Under the pieces are notes generated by a model. The model saw only the letters and a list, made by a program, of their open reading frames with translations. It made no database searches and was not told where the DNA came from. From contig NC_134837.1 in the NCBI RefSeq assembly GCF_004210375.1, positions 160,807,310 through 160,871,309 on the forward strand: DNA of 64,000 nt, read 5' to 3'. Origin of the DNA: Tachypleus tridentatus. Lineage: Eukaryota > Arthropoda > Merostomata > Xiphosura > Limulidae. A program made the translations under genes and the position numbers. Of this stretch, positions 1-11,203 are shown piece after piece; the first letter of the stretch is position 1; each line of letters starts with the position of its first letter.

Positions 1-619
1 AAAACATTTATTGATCAAACCTTTGTATAAATGATCCAAAATAAGGAATATTTAATGATGTTTTCTAACTTTACATGAGGGTTTTCTGCATGCTGATAAT
101 CATAAGTATCACATATAACAACTGCCTCTATAATTTCGACATTTGACCTGTGTCTGTGAGAAAATCCTAGGATGAAGCAAACTATCTCATGGATAATATA
201 TATATACATATTGGTATAAGTTGAGCCTTTTGAATATGTAATCAAAAATATTCAGTGATGTCGGTAAAATATGGATTGTGGAATACCACATAGTTATTTT
301 GATTCACCTTAAAAGTGTGGTATATAATCATTATTTCTGTTCTTTTGCCATAGCAATCAGTAAGAAGAAAAGAGGAAATAAGAAATCGGCCACTTTAGTA
401 AAACACTAAACATTATTGTGAATAAAGATTGTTTTATTTGTCCTTTTGTCTGATTGCTTCTTTTCCTCTACTGTCCCTATTCACTTTATTCTCTGCTTAC
501 CAGTGCTGAACTGGTGTTAATCAGTTGACACCAGTATATATGAACACAATATAGTCATCATCCTCCATTCGGAGTGTATCATGACATTAGTATGCAAAAA
601 TAGCACTAATTATAATCCT

Positions 620-922
620 CCATGTTTGTTTGTTTGTTTTGTATTTTGGAATTTCGCACAAAGCTACACGAGGGCTATCTGTGCTAGCCGTCCCTAATTT
701 AGCAGTGTAAGACTAGAGGGAAGGCAGCTAGTCATCACCACCCACCGCCAACTCTTGGGCTACTCTTTTACCAACGAATAGTGGGATTGACCGTCACATT
801 ATACACCCCCACGGCTGGGAGGGCGAGCATGTTTAGCGCGACGCGGGCGCGAACCCGCGACCCTCGGATTACGAGTTGCACGCCTTACGCGCTTGGTCAT
901 GCCAGGCCGTCCCATGTTTGTT
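620..922 (-). mobile_element. SINE-A, full length, with target-site duplication
   Basis: Full-length copy from the GTTTGTTT tail (from 624) to the tRNA-like head ending GGCCGTCC near 912. It is flanked by a perfect 11-bp direct repeat CCATGTTTGTT (620-630 and 912-922), whose left copy overlaps the tail. The head carries a GCGCG-rich change (GACGCGGGCGCGAACC), also seen in the copy at 37637, so the two may be one subfamily. Confidence 0.95.
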
Positions 923-1802
923 AAAAACACATTATTACACTTTATTCACCTTTTTAAGGTATTATTCTCAGTATGTCTTGAGTCTATAGTGTGAAGTAAT
1001 ATTGTTTCCTAGAATAATATTTCATTAATTATGAACCTACATAACTTCCATTTAAGGGTCGGGTAATCAGCTACTTATAAGTAAAATTCGACGTAATAAG
1101 CACCATCTTAAGTATTTGTTTAGATCGTTTAGTAATGCCAGCAGTCAGACTTAATGCTATAAAACCTGAGTTCTGAGAAGCTAAAAGCCATTCAACTATT
1201 TGTTTTTAATCAGTATATTTGTACTTGTTTTATTGCAAGAATTTAAATAATGGATTTTCTCTGTCGAGAAAAATTTATAGATTTCAGTGTAGCGTGCACT
1301 ACCTTTGTACCTGTTGGATATTCGCCTTGATGCTAAAATATTTCCATTTTTCCTTAAAAAGAACAATTGTATTGTGAATAGTCTCAAAGTACACATAATT
1401 TTGTAAAGTTAAGGAAAAAAGTCACATTTTAGCAACGAGATAAAAGAAAACACTGGTGGGACAATCGTATAATCTGTATACACATTGTTTTGAGGCCTTT
1501 CTAAAACTTAATATAAAGCGTTGTATACAGTAAATGTCGTCTTCCGATATCTGTATACGTATTCCTGTTTCTTTATCTTATTCTTACCGGAAAACTTTTC
1601 GCTGTCGCTTTGAAACAAAAAGTTAACAGGAAAGCATGTTATGTTATTCGTGATATAAAAACATAGAAGTTTAGGAAGGAAATTTAGGAAGGAAGAAGCC
1701 TTTACATGAGGGTGTACACTGGAGGCTCCAGATAAAGAAAATAAAAATAAAATATTTTCTTGGGTATAGTAGTAATGAGTTTAATGGAACATAGTTTCAT
1801 AT
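923..1802. other. No gene seen
   Basis: AT-rich unique-looking sequence between two SINE-A copies. The minus frame at 1196-1396 lacks any recognisable motif. Confidence 0.6.
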
Positions 1803-2022
1803 CCGGCATGACCAGGTGGTTAGGGTTGGTTCGAATTCCTCTCACACCTAACATGCTTGCTCTTTCACCCGTGGGGGCTTTATAAAGTGTAGTAAAAGAG
1901 TAGCCCAAGAGTTGGCGGTGGGTGGTGATGACTAGCTGCTTTCCCTCTAGTCGCACACTGCTAAATTAGGGACGGCTAGCACAGATACCCCTCGTGTAGT
2001 TTAACGCAAAATTCAAACAAAG
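1803..2022 (+). mobile_element. SINE-A with deleted anticodon arm
   Basis: The head starts CCGGCATGACCAGGTGG and jumps to GGTTCGAATTCC, so the anticodon arm is missing. The body (GAGTTGGCGGTGGGTGGTG) and the tail region are intact up to ATTCAAACAAAG. Confidence 0.93.
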
Positions 2023-2407
2023 CTTCATAAGATTGCTGTGTATTTCTATTAAAATTCTATTATATTTTTTCATTATCATGTAAAACGAGCAGAAAAGGTT
2101 AATCTTTGTACAAATAGCTTCATTAGATGGACTATGTCATTCCAATAAAAATTATTATAGGACATTTTATCATCATCACTATGACACTTCTTTAAATTAT
2201 TGCCTATGAATTTTCTATTTTTAAAAATAAAATTTTTATATTGCAGATTTTTATTAACTGTTTTTATCTTGCTAATTTCAGTTCAACTACTGGTGTCTTT
2301 ATTTCAGTAAACTATTTGGGTAAACGAGTCAACTGTTTAGTTCCTAGACTTTTTAAATTGTGGTAAAATATGAAGCGTATCAAAGTTCATAATTTATTAT
2401 TATCTTG

Positions 2408-2526
2408 TTTGTTTTTAATTAAACACAATACTACACAATAGGCTATTTGTGTTCTACCCACCACGAGTATCGAAACTCGGATTTTAAAGTCATAAGTCTG
2501 CGGACATATAGTTGTGCAAATGGGGC
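2408..2526 (-). mobile_element. SINE-C copy
   Basis: Contains the conserved block CCCACCACGAGTATCGAAAC and GTCTGCGGACATA, with a TTTGTTTTTAATT tail at the left. Moderately diverged. Confidence 0.85.
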
Positions 2527-4013
2527 GTTGATTATTATCTGAAACCTAGAAGTCATTTCTCTATATATTTAGATGTACGTTTTTATTATGAAATCTGTAG
2601 AATTTTTATAATATATACCATATTCAGAAAATATTTTTGATGATGAATTGTGTTGTTGTATCTAATTTTTGGATTTTTTTAAAATAGTAACCTGTAATAA
2701 AACTAGTTCTGAAACAGCCTTATTTTAGTTTAGTAATTAATGGGTTAAACCAAACAACGGACATGCAGGCATTAAACAACTGAAACTAAATGACATCATT
2801 TTCAATTGAAATTTAGCAACAATTTGATACCTAATAAGTAACACAAGCTGGTATTATTTTTAATTGTTGGTGGTAATAGAACGTCAGTGAATTTTATGTT
2901 CATTTTAAAGTTTTTCGTCAATTCTTATCACATAGTTAAATATTGTTATATTTAAATTCAATTTAATCTACATATATTGCACAATGATTTAGTCTCTGGT
3001 ATCAGCTTAAACTTTATGGTACCGTAAAATGGTCAACAATAACAATAGAACTGTTTTATACGAAAACTAATTTGCTGAAATGGTTGGAGCAGTCTTTACA
3101 CAACTCTAGAAGTAGTCAAGTTTCGTCTACAGCAAGTTTCTAATAATATGATTATCATCAGCATATACATAAATATCTTATTTAGATATAACTAAGTTGT
3201 TGTTACATATTTTCACGCATCTGTTATACATGAAAATAGCTTCTTCCCGGTAAAAGAGATTGAAGACGGTCATATAGGTGTGGTATTCTAATCACACCTG
3301 AAAGGTAGTAACCGCAATTTGTAAGAGAATCGACCATGAAATAGCAACAGTACCTCATAAGCTGATTTATATCAGTGCCTGTGTCTACTCTTTGGAGTTG
3401 GGTAAACCTGTTTGAAGCGATGATACAGATGCTTAGGAAAACTTCTATGAGTTAAAAAGCTCTCTTTTCCTTGAATATATTTCTTGGTGTCGTTCGCAGA
3501 AGTACGTTATATAATTGTATGATATTGTACTAGAATATAAAAACCAGGTGTTATAATAAAGGGAGTTAATAATAGAACAGTTATTACTCAAGAATCGCTG
3601 CTATAACCTCCTAAATATGGCCTTTAGTTTACATGTTTAATTATAAGACATTAGGCTAAGCAATTGAAAAATTATATGTTGCTTTGAGTGTGGTTAAGGA
3701 GCAATAGGAAAAATAATTTTGTAGTATTGAGGTGAAAATCACTGACAATGTCACTTTTGAATAACAAAGTATCCTGTTTTGGCTCAATACTTCCACCGTT
3801 GTTTATAAATATCTTACTTTATGTTATTTGTCTTCCTACGGCTGTTTATGCTAACTCTAAAACTCTGAATAATACTTACTGGGACCTGCATTTCTGCAGA
3901 TCCGTGACTTCTTTCTTGTAGATACCTTCGTACTTGAAAAACACAATTATAATATACGGTTTAAATAACTATTCATCACTACATTGGTTTATTCAGTTGG
4001 TTTAAAGTTTCCT
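2527..4013. other. No gene seen
   Basis: AT-rich, no repeats of the three SINE groups, no convincing exon. Just to the right, frames at 4136-4409 are open on both strands but AT-driven. Confidence 0.6.
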
Positions 4014-4110
4014 GTAACTCAGTGGTAGACTTAACAGTTTATAAATATAAGTTCGAGGTTGTATATCTGTGGTGGACATAGTGCTTATAAATCAATATGA
4101 AGCTTTGAGT
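4014..4110 (+). mobile_element. Degenerate SINE-B/C-like remnant
   Basis: The order CTCAGTGGTAGACTTAACAG, GGTGGACATAG and GAAGCTTTGAG matches the head, middle and tail of SINE-B/C, but each part is strongly diverged. Confidence 0.4.
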
Positions 4111-4500
4111 CTAAAAACATCGACTTTTGATTTAAATGTTTAATCAGCTTCATGAAACGTTTTTGTCAATATTTTGTGAATGTACGAATTTACCATACTT
4201 GAGTTTTATTGTGAAAGTGTTTTCAAGCAGTCTAGCATATAAAAGGAATGTGACTGACAAATATCCGTACTGTGAAAAACAAACAAACAAAACTCATGAC
4301 TACTTCTTGTGTTGTAAAAAAGATAAAATACCGAAAAAAACAGAATACTTGAGAAAATAACATCTCGTACAAAACTAAGTTTCCAGAATCTTATATGCGA
4401 ATTAGTCACATATCATTTGACGTTACAAAATCAAATCTCATAACATTATTATTTCCTGATAGTTAAACACCTTGATAAAATATACTGATAGAAAATATTT

Positions 4501-4552
4501 TTTCTTTCTTTCCTAAACACGAAGCTACACGATAGGCTATCTGTGCTCTAGA
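4501..4552 (-). mobile_element. SINE-C tail fragment
   Basis: Only the tail side remains: GAAGCTACACGATAGGCTAT followed by CTGTGCTCT, then unrelated sequence. Confidence 0.6.
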
Positions 4553-4690
4553 TGGTCAACAACTGTGTTCAAAACAGAATATTTGAGCAAAACAAATATA
4601 TCGTAGTTGAAAAAAATAAACCACGCTTATAATAAGACAAACTAACTCTACAACATACACTTAGTTTCTTCAAATGTGAAACGCAAGCCT

Positions 4691-4812
4691 AACCCTTCGT
4701 TGGGACAGAAGTAAATCCAGGCACTTACAACGCTAAAATCAGAAGTTAGATTTTCTTCGGTGAACACAGCAGATAACTCAAAGATGCTTTGTTATGAAGA
4801 AAAAACAAAACA
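4691..4812 (+). mobile_element. SINE-B copy, diverged
   Basis: Carries ACTTACAACGCTAAAATCAG, the CTTCGGTGAACACAGCAGAT block and a TGCTTTGTTATGAAG tail; head bases are diverged. Confidence 0.75.
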
Positions 4813-5064
4813 CGAGCACTAGGCTGAACTTTTGTGATGAAAGCTTTGATTTTTTTTCTATATGCTATTCTCAATTTTTACACTTTCTAATTTGAAATCC
4901 GGAATGTGCAAATAAAGTGGAATATTAAAAAAAATATTTAATCTTATCCCAAATGTTAGACCCTTTGGTTTCCAATACTTCGCCAGTTTTAAAGATATAA
5001 ACTGCAACATTGCGTTGAATATTGTTTTAAAATAAATCATTAAAGAAGTTGGAAAGAAACAAAG

Positions 5065-5188
5065 AGCCTCCTTTTAGCTTAGCGGTAAACTTGGAAACTA
5101 ATAATGCTAAAGCTCGGAATTAAATATCCGCGGTGGGCAAAACACAGATAGACCATTATGTAGCTTTGTGGTTAAAAACCAACAAGCT
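5065..5188 (+). mobile_element. SINE-C copy, diverged
   Basis: The head has TTAGCGGTAAACTTGG, the middle CGGTGGGCAAAACACAGATA, and the tail TATGTAGCTTTGTGGTT. It overlaps a 64-codon chance frame at 5133-5327. Confidence 0.75.
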
Positions 5189-5989
5189 TTTTTTGAGCCA
5201 GTCATGTATAATATTTAACGTTAGGAAAGCCATTGTAAACAGATCTTTCCAATATTGCAGATTGACACTTTATATTATTGGCGCAAACAACATAAAGCTA
5301 CCAAATGCCCACGCTAATGATGATTGAACGCTAAGACATTTAGATTCAAACACTCTGGGCACAAATGCTTAAACTCATTCAGTATTAGCAACACACTCCA
5401 GTTTCTGAGCTTTAACTCTAACTATTGTATTTTCATTCATGTGTTTTACCTAATTCACTAATTCAGTCAACCACTATATGCTCATTCAAAAGATGAAGTA
5501 ACTCTACACAAACACGAATCATTACACATTAGATTCTAACGCCGGCAATAGTTCAATTCATAGATTATTATTTAGATATTACGACCAATTATTTTTAATT
5601 ATTGCAAATTATTGTAAATATTATTTAGAATATTCTAGTAAGCTGTTACATAAGTAAAGCTTCAAGTTACTTATACGTAACAAGCCAAAGGTAACTATTA
5701 TGTTGAGGCGTGATTCTTAGACATCTCAGATTAAGTTGCATTGCTCTTTTGGCGTAACACAAACAATATGTCATAATTTAGCGCACAGTTTAATCCTTAT
5801 TTTTTCGAGAATGTGCATTTATAATAATGTGAAACTAAGTTTTAATAGTGCGTGTTTTTGATGCATAACTAGAACAGACATTGTGTAGAACCATAAAGAG
5901 AAAGCTTCACTAACAACCGTGAAAGGTATGTGCTAGACATTTTCAAGTTGAACAGAACTTTATGCAACACATGGCAGAAGTAGATAGAT

Positions 5990-6590
5990 CAGAGACCAAT
6001 AAAGTTAAAATACAGCTATTCCTAATTATATAGTCATCTTTAACAGACACGTTAGAAATCAATATTTTTCAGATATAACCACACATAATTATATGTACAT
6101 TTCTAGTAGAGATCAATAACGTTCAGACACAGCCACCTCAAATTATAGACATCTGTAATAGACAGGTCAGTGATTAATAAGTTTCACATATATCCATCCT
6201 TAATTATATAAACATGCCTAATAAACAAGGCAGAGGTCAATAAAATTTAGATACAATCATCTCCAATAAGCAGGTCAGATATCAATAAGGTTTAAATATT
6301 GCCGTCTAAAGTAGGCAGGTCAGATATCAATAAGGTTTAGATATTGTCATCTTCAATAGGCAGCTCAAATATCAATAAGGTTTAGATATTGTCATCTCCA
6401 ATAAGAAGGTCAGATATCAATAAGGTTTAGATATTGTCATCTTCAATAGGCAGGTCAGATATTAATAAGGTTTAGATATAGTCATCTCTAATAAGCAGGT
6501 CAGATATCAAGAAGATTTAGATATTGTCATCTCCAATAGACAAGTCAGATATCAACAAGGTTTAGATATTGCCGTCTCTAATTTAGATGG
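5990..6590 (+). repeat. Minisatellite changing from 61-63-bp to 45-bp units
   Basis: The left part (5990-6240) holds degenerate units spaced 63, 54, 61 and 63 bp, each with an ATCAATAA core and a CTAATTATATA segment. From about 6271 to 6585 the units are a regular 45 bp (starts at 6271, 6316, 6361, 6406, 6451, 6496, 6541), with core CAGGTCAGATATCAATAAGG. The 45-bp unit lacks the TAATTATA segment, so it looks like an internally deleted version of the older unit that later expanded. Confidence 0.93.
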
Positions 6591-6599
6591 GGAAAACAA

Positions 6600-7377
6600 T
6601 CGATCAGCAGTACCTGTTGCCTGTGTGGTTGATCTAAATTTAATAACAGGAGCTACTGTTATAGCTACAACACCTCAAAAGCTGAACGTGTAGAACATGT
6701 TGTATCATGCAACTGGTCGTATTTTGGACTTCCCGACCCACAACTTGGCATGCTAAACCTGGTCACGCCCGGCCACAACCCAACATTCAGTGTTTTTTAG
6801 TTATTTAATAACTTAATTTTTTCCATGCTAATTAAACATTGACAACATTTTCGTGATGAATATTTTTTAAATTAAAAAGGGATCATAAAAGACGTTAGTT
6901 TACGTTTTGCTTATGTTAAATTTATTTAACACTGGTTCTTAGACGTATAAGATAAAACTATTTCATTAAAATGTATTCAAACTTATAGGTCTAACAATTA
7001 ATTAACCAAGGAAACATTTTATACCAAATGAATTACGATGTCTGGTAGAGGTACTTGTCTTTTGAACGCCATTATTGGTTAAAATAATAAAAAACGAAAA
7101 TAAAATCTATGATGTACCAGTACACAAAAAATGAAATGCTAACGAACGAAATCAAAAAAATTTAAAAATAAAAAACAAATAATTTTAAAGTAATAAGATT
7201 CGTGATGATATATAACTTAGTTACCATCAGATCTTCCTAACATGTATGAAGATTAAAGCCTATAAAAATATGAAGACTTATGCGGAAAACTGTATATTTC
7301 TCAAAAACAGTACATCTTTATTTTCTGAATACACGTGATAATTAAAACAAAAAAAAAGGTTAAGGTTGAGTTTGCTC
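6600..7377. other. Spacer between two tandem arrays
   Basis: Holds a small palindrome TAACAGGAGCTACTGTTA near 6643-6660 and a SINE-A head fragment; otherwise AT-rich. Confidence 0.6.
6735..6776 (-). mobile_element. SINE-A head fragment
   Basis: Only the end of the head is left: TAAACCTGGTCACGCCCGGCC. Confidence 0.55.
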
Positions 7378-8700
7378 TGCCAATATTAAATACGTTTATT
7401 TGATCTTGCTTATGATTTCACTTTACTGCCAATATTAAATATGTTTATTTGTTCTTGCTTATGATTTCACACTGCTGCCAATATTAAATACGTTTATTTG
7501 ATCTTGTTTATGATTTCACACTGCTGCCAATATTAAATATGTTTATTTGATCTTGCTTATGATTTCACACTACTGCCAATATTAAATATGTTTATTTGAT
7601 CTTGCTTATGATTTCACTTTACTGCCAATATTAAATATGTTTATTTGATCTTGCTTATGATTTTACACTGCTGCCAATATTAAATATGTTTATTTGATCT
7701 TGCTTATGATTTCACACTGCTGCCAATATTAAATATGTTTATTTGATCTTGCTTATGATTTCACACTGCTTCCAATATTAAATATGTTTATTTGATCTTG
7801 CTTATGATTTCACATTACTGCCAATATTAAATATGTTTATTTGTTCTTGCTTATGATTTCACACTGCTGCCAATATTAAATATGTTTATTTGATCTTCCT
7901 TATGATTTCACACTGCTGCCAATATTAAATATGTTTATTTGATCTTGCTTATGATTTCACACTGCTTCCAATATTAAATATGTTTATTTGATCTTGCTTA
8001 TGATTTCACATTACTGCCAATATTAAATATGTTTATTTGATCTTACTTATGATTTCACACTACTGCCAATATTAAATATGTTTATTTGATCTTGCTTATG
8101 ATTTCACACTACTGCCAATATTAAATATGTTTATTTGATCTTGCTTATGATTTCACTTTACTGCCAATATTAGATATGTTTATTTGATCTTGCTTATGAT
8201 TTCACTTTACTGCCAATATTAAATATGTTTATTTGATCTTGCTTATGACTTCACACTGCTGCCAATATTAAATATGTTTATTTGATCTTGCTTATGATTT
8301 TACACTGCTTCCAATATTAAATATGTTTATTTGATCTTGCTTATAATTTCACACTGCTGCCAATATTAAATATGTTTATTTGATCTTGCTTATGATTTCA
8401 CACTGCTGCCAATATTAAATATGTTTATTTGATCTTGCTTATGATTTTACACTGCTGCCAATATTAAATATGTTTATTTGATCTTGCTTATGATTTCACA
8501 CTGCTTCCAATATTAAATATGTTTATTTGATCTTGCTTATAATTTCACACTGCTGCCAATATTAAATATGTTTATTTGATCTTGCTTATGATTTCACACT
8601 GCTGCCAATATTAAATATGTTTATTTGATCTTGCTTATGATTTCACACTGCTGCCAATATTAAATATGTTCATTTGATCTTGCTTATGATTTCACACTGC
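7378..8700 (+). repeat. 49-bp satellite array, 27 uninterrupted copies
   Basis: The unit begins TGCCAATATTAAATATG and ends GATTTCACACTGC. The array is exactly 27 x 49 = 1323 bp with no indels; copies differ at only a few positions. Variants are shared in a pattern: TTCC-start copies 9 and 13 carry the same CATTAC end, and TTCC-start copies 20 and 24 carry the same ATAATTTC change, each pair four units (196 bp) apart. This shows local duplication of four-unit blocks. Each unit contains TGTTTATTTG, a forkhead-like core. A SINE-C-like fragment abuts the right end. Confidence 0.97.
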
Positions 8701-8721
8701 CTTTTCATGCACTTCTTTCCC

Positions 8722-8838
8722 CTTCCTAGCTCAGCGATAAGACTAAAAGCTTTTTATGCAAAACATCAGATTTTAATATTAGCTGTGGGTAGAGCACAGA
8801 TAAACCAATCTTTAGTTTTGTATTTAAACAATAAACGA
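8722..8838 (+). mobile_element. SINE-C-like remnant abutting the satellite
   Basis: TAGCTCAGCGATAAGACTAA, GTGGGTAGAGCACAGATAAA and a TTAGTTTTGTATTTAA tail follow the C order. It starts about 20 bases after the last satellite unit. Confidence 0.65.
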
Positions 8839-9216
8839 AAAATTTCTTAAATACTGTGTTTTAATAACTGTTTATCAGAGTAACAATAGTGACCATTAAC
8901 ACCTAATTTTGACCTCTCCAGATACTTAATTATGCCTCGAATATAGAATTAAACCAAGTCTCATTTTCTCACAACCGCGAAGTTGTAAACACAAATTCTA
9001 ACTTTATCAAATTTAAGAAGTACTTTCTGATAGACATAAAGATCTGATGGAGTTAAGGTATATGAATGGACATATATATTCTACTTAAGCGGCGTTTATA
9101 TTTACAAAAAACTTTCCTGGGTCTACGTTTATCGCCTGTAAACTTATCGTACCTAGAACGATATTCAAATATTATTTTAAAACTATTTTTTTAATCCAGT
9201 ATAGATTGTAGTATGC

Positions 9217-9331
9217 TTGTAGTTAAGCACACGGATATACATATGGTCTATCTGCGCTCTGTCTACCATGGTGTCGAAAACCAGTTTCTAACAGTGTAAG
9301 TTTGAAGACATACCGCTGTGCCACTGGAGGG
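9217..9331 (-). mobile_element. SINE-C copy
   Basis: GGTCTATCTGCGCTCTGTC, GTGTCGAAAACCAG and ACATACCGCTGTGCCACTGG are recognisable in order. Confidence 0.8.
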
Positions 9332-9334
9332 TTT

Positions 9335-10078
9335 CAGGATAAATAATTGACTGTAGTGTTATTTACTTTCTCGTCACTGTTTATACGTCAGCCTCTTATA
9401 TTAACGCACCTGCTTAACACAAATAAGTAGAAACTTCACTGGAACTAGTGACGTAAGAAATAATAGATAAAGCCGTGGTTTTGCATCCAATGACAAAAAA
9501 AAAAAAAAAACAGTCTTCCTAAACAATTAAAAATTACTTGAGAATAATTTGCAATCTGTAAATTAAGATATCAAAATAATAGTAATAGAAAAGACAATAC
9601 CAAAACAACTTCTTTATCAAAAATTAATAGTTTTTGCAATTTAATAATATTTGCAGGTGATCAGTTTAGATGGCTCTCAACCTGAGAGTGTTTCAAGTTA
9701 AAATTAAATAGCTTACAGTATAAAACAAAGTAAGGTAAGTGCAAAGCAATTTAACACCTTGACACCAACTTTCTGAAAACACACACAGAAAGCTCCTGCC
9801 CATTCTGAAAATGATGCATGTTTTCTATTGCAGACTCAATAGGTGGTTGTTTATGTAAAATGGCGATAACTGAATGCTATATAAAAGCTATTTGAAATAA
9901 AATAACAGATCTAACGCTGTGAGACAGGTTTAGGTGTAAATAACAAGTAATAATAATGTTTATAATGAGTTGGACAAATTATTAGTTATGGAATACATCT
10001 TGTTAGTTTCGTTCAGTGCTAAGTTTATATATATATATATATATATATAAAGAGATTGCGCTATCTCCTGTTACACAG
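9335..10078. other. No gene seen; possible acceptors
   Basis: Contains a poly-A run at 9497-9511. A good acceptor-like ATAATATTTGCAG/GTGATC near 9657 leads into a frame that stops after 14 codons, followed by AAG/GTAAGTG near 9735; it could be a non-coding exon. A small hairpin CTTTCTG...CAGAAAG lies near 9770-9792. Confidence 0.4.
10025..10049. repeat. (AT)n microsatellite
   Basis: About twelve AT dinucleotides. A plus frame reads it as Tyr-Ile repeats. Confidence 0.95.
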
Positions 10079-10125
10079 TTTCCTTCAAATATTTCATTTT
10101 ACTTAACGGTACCAAATGATAGCAG

Positions 10126-10226
10126 TTATATGGGGGTTACCAGCGATGGACTGACATTCCTTTTAGATCACCGTATGTGTTTTACGGGTATTGGATGGAT
10201 TTGGCTTACGAAGCTCCTACCACAGA
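10126..10226 (+). CDS. Candidate internal exon, protein unrecognised
   Basis: Seen: a T-rich stretch (10079-10108) with a branch-point-like ACTTAAC, then TAGCAG, a 101-bp open frame, and a donor AGA/GTAAGT at 10227. The frame starting TTA TAT GGG reads about 34 aromatic- and Gly-rich residues (LYGGYQRWTD near the start, FYGYWMDLAY near the end). It is closed by TAG just before the acceptor and TAA just inside the intron, as expected for an internal exon. The sequence is noticeably less AT-rich than its flanks. Against it: a second frame is also open here (88 codons from an ATG at 10016, mostly AT-repeat-encoded), no partner exon was found, and no homologue comes to mind. An (AT)n run lies just upstream at 10025-10049. 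Confidence 0.3.
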
Positions 10227-10745
10227 GTAAGTTTACTCTTAAGCTTCAAAATATTGTAAATACCACATTGATAATATCGTAAAGCTACAAGAACAACATA
10301 CAGTAGTACAAACATCACATTTTTAATTTTGTTTATGATATTGAACAGTTAGAAGAACAGTTTAAAGTAGTAGAAATATTACAATGATACTTTTGTTTTT
10401 GATATTGGAAAGATACAACAATAACTTAAAATAATACAAATATTACATCGATCTATATGTTTGTTACAACTGTCAGTAATAACAACAGTTTTCAGTAGTT
10501 TCGCGAACTTATCCTCAAAAAGAATGAAAGGCTTGTGATGTTTAGCTGTTTTAAATGAAGATGAATATTTGTTATTAAAAACACGTACAGTTTATATAAT
10601 ATTCTATAGAAAAATATTTACTTGAACTTTAGGTGTGCACCCTTTGTGGCACAATACAAACACCATTTCTTTTTACCATAACTCATGTTATCCTTTCACC
10701 AGATAATAACATCAACTTCTAAAACTGTAGCTTAAATTTATTCAA

Positions 10746-10998
10746 GCCTGGTGTGGCGAAGTGGGTAAAGGGGCGCAACTCCTAATCTGAGGGTCGCGAG
10801 TTCGAATCCCCGTCACACTAAATATGCTCGCTCTTTCAGCCATGGGGGCGTTATAATTTGTTGGTAAAAGAGTAGCCCAAGAGTTGGCGGTGGGTGGTGA
10901 TGACTAGATATCTTCTCTCCAGTCTTACATTGCTAAAAGTTGGGAGGGCTAGTGAAAGTAACTTTCGTGCAGCTTTGTGCGAAATTTAGAAACAAATA
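10746..10998 (+). mobile_element. SINE-A, near full length
   Basis: The head runs CCTGGTGTGGCGAAGTGGG, CTAATCTGAGGGTCGCGAG, TTCGAATCCCCGTCAC. The body lacks the GACGGTCAATCC segment between TTATAATTTG and TTGGTAAAAG. The tail ends GAAATTTAGAAACAAATAA. Confidence 0.93.
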
Positions 10999-11073
10999 AA
11001 TTTATTTAATTCCTGCCATCTATCGAACATTTAATGCATTATTATAATTACAAAGCTGTTCTCAATTGGATCA

Positions 11074-11203
11074 GTTTGTTTTGAATTTAGCGCAGAAGCT
11101 ATTGTTCTGCGCTAGCCGCTTCTAATTTAGTAGTGTAAAACTAGAGGGAAGGCAACTAGTTATCTTCAACGAACCGTTCTAATCACCTGGCCATGCCCGG
11201 CCA
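11074..11203 (-). mobile_element. SINE-A with large internal deletion
   Basis: The tail half (to GGCAACTAGTTATC) is joined directly to the end of the head (ACCTGGCCATGCCCGGCC). About 145 bp, including the anticodon region, are missing. Confidence 0.9.

Noticed and set aside
7378..8700. CRISPR-like regular array
   Set aside because: Units are contiguous 49-bp tandem copies without unique spacers, in a eukaryotic context.
10016..10282. 88-codon plus frame starting in an (AT)n run
   Set aside because: The start lies in the microsatellite and the first residues are Tyr-Ile repeats. The more credible signal here is the spliced frame 10126-10226 in another phase.
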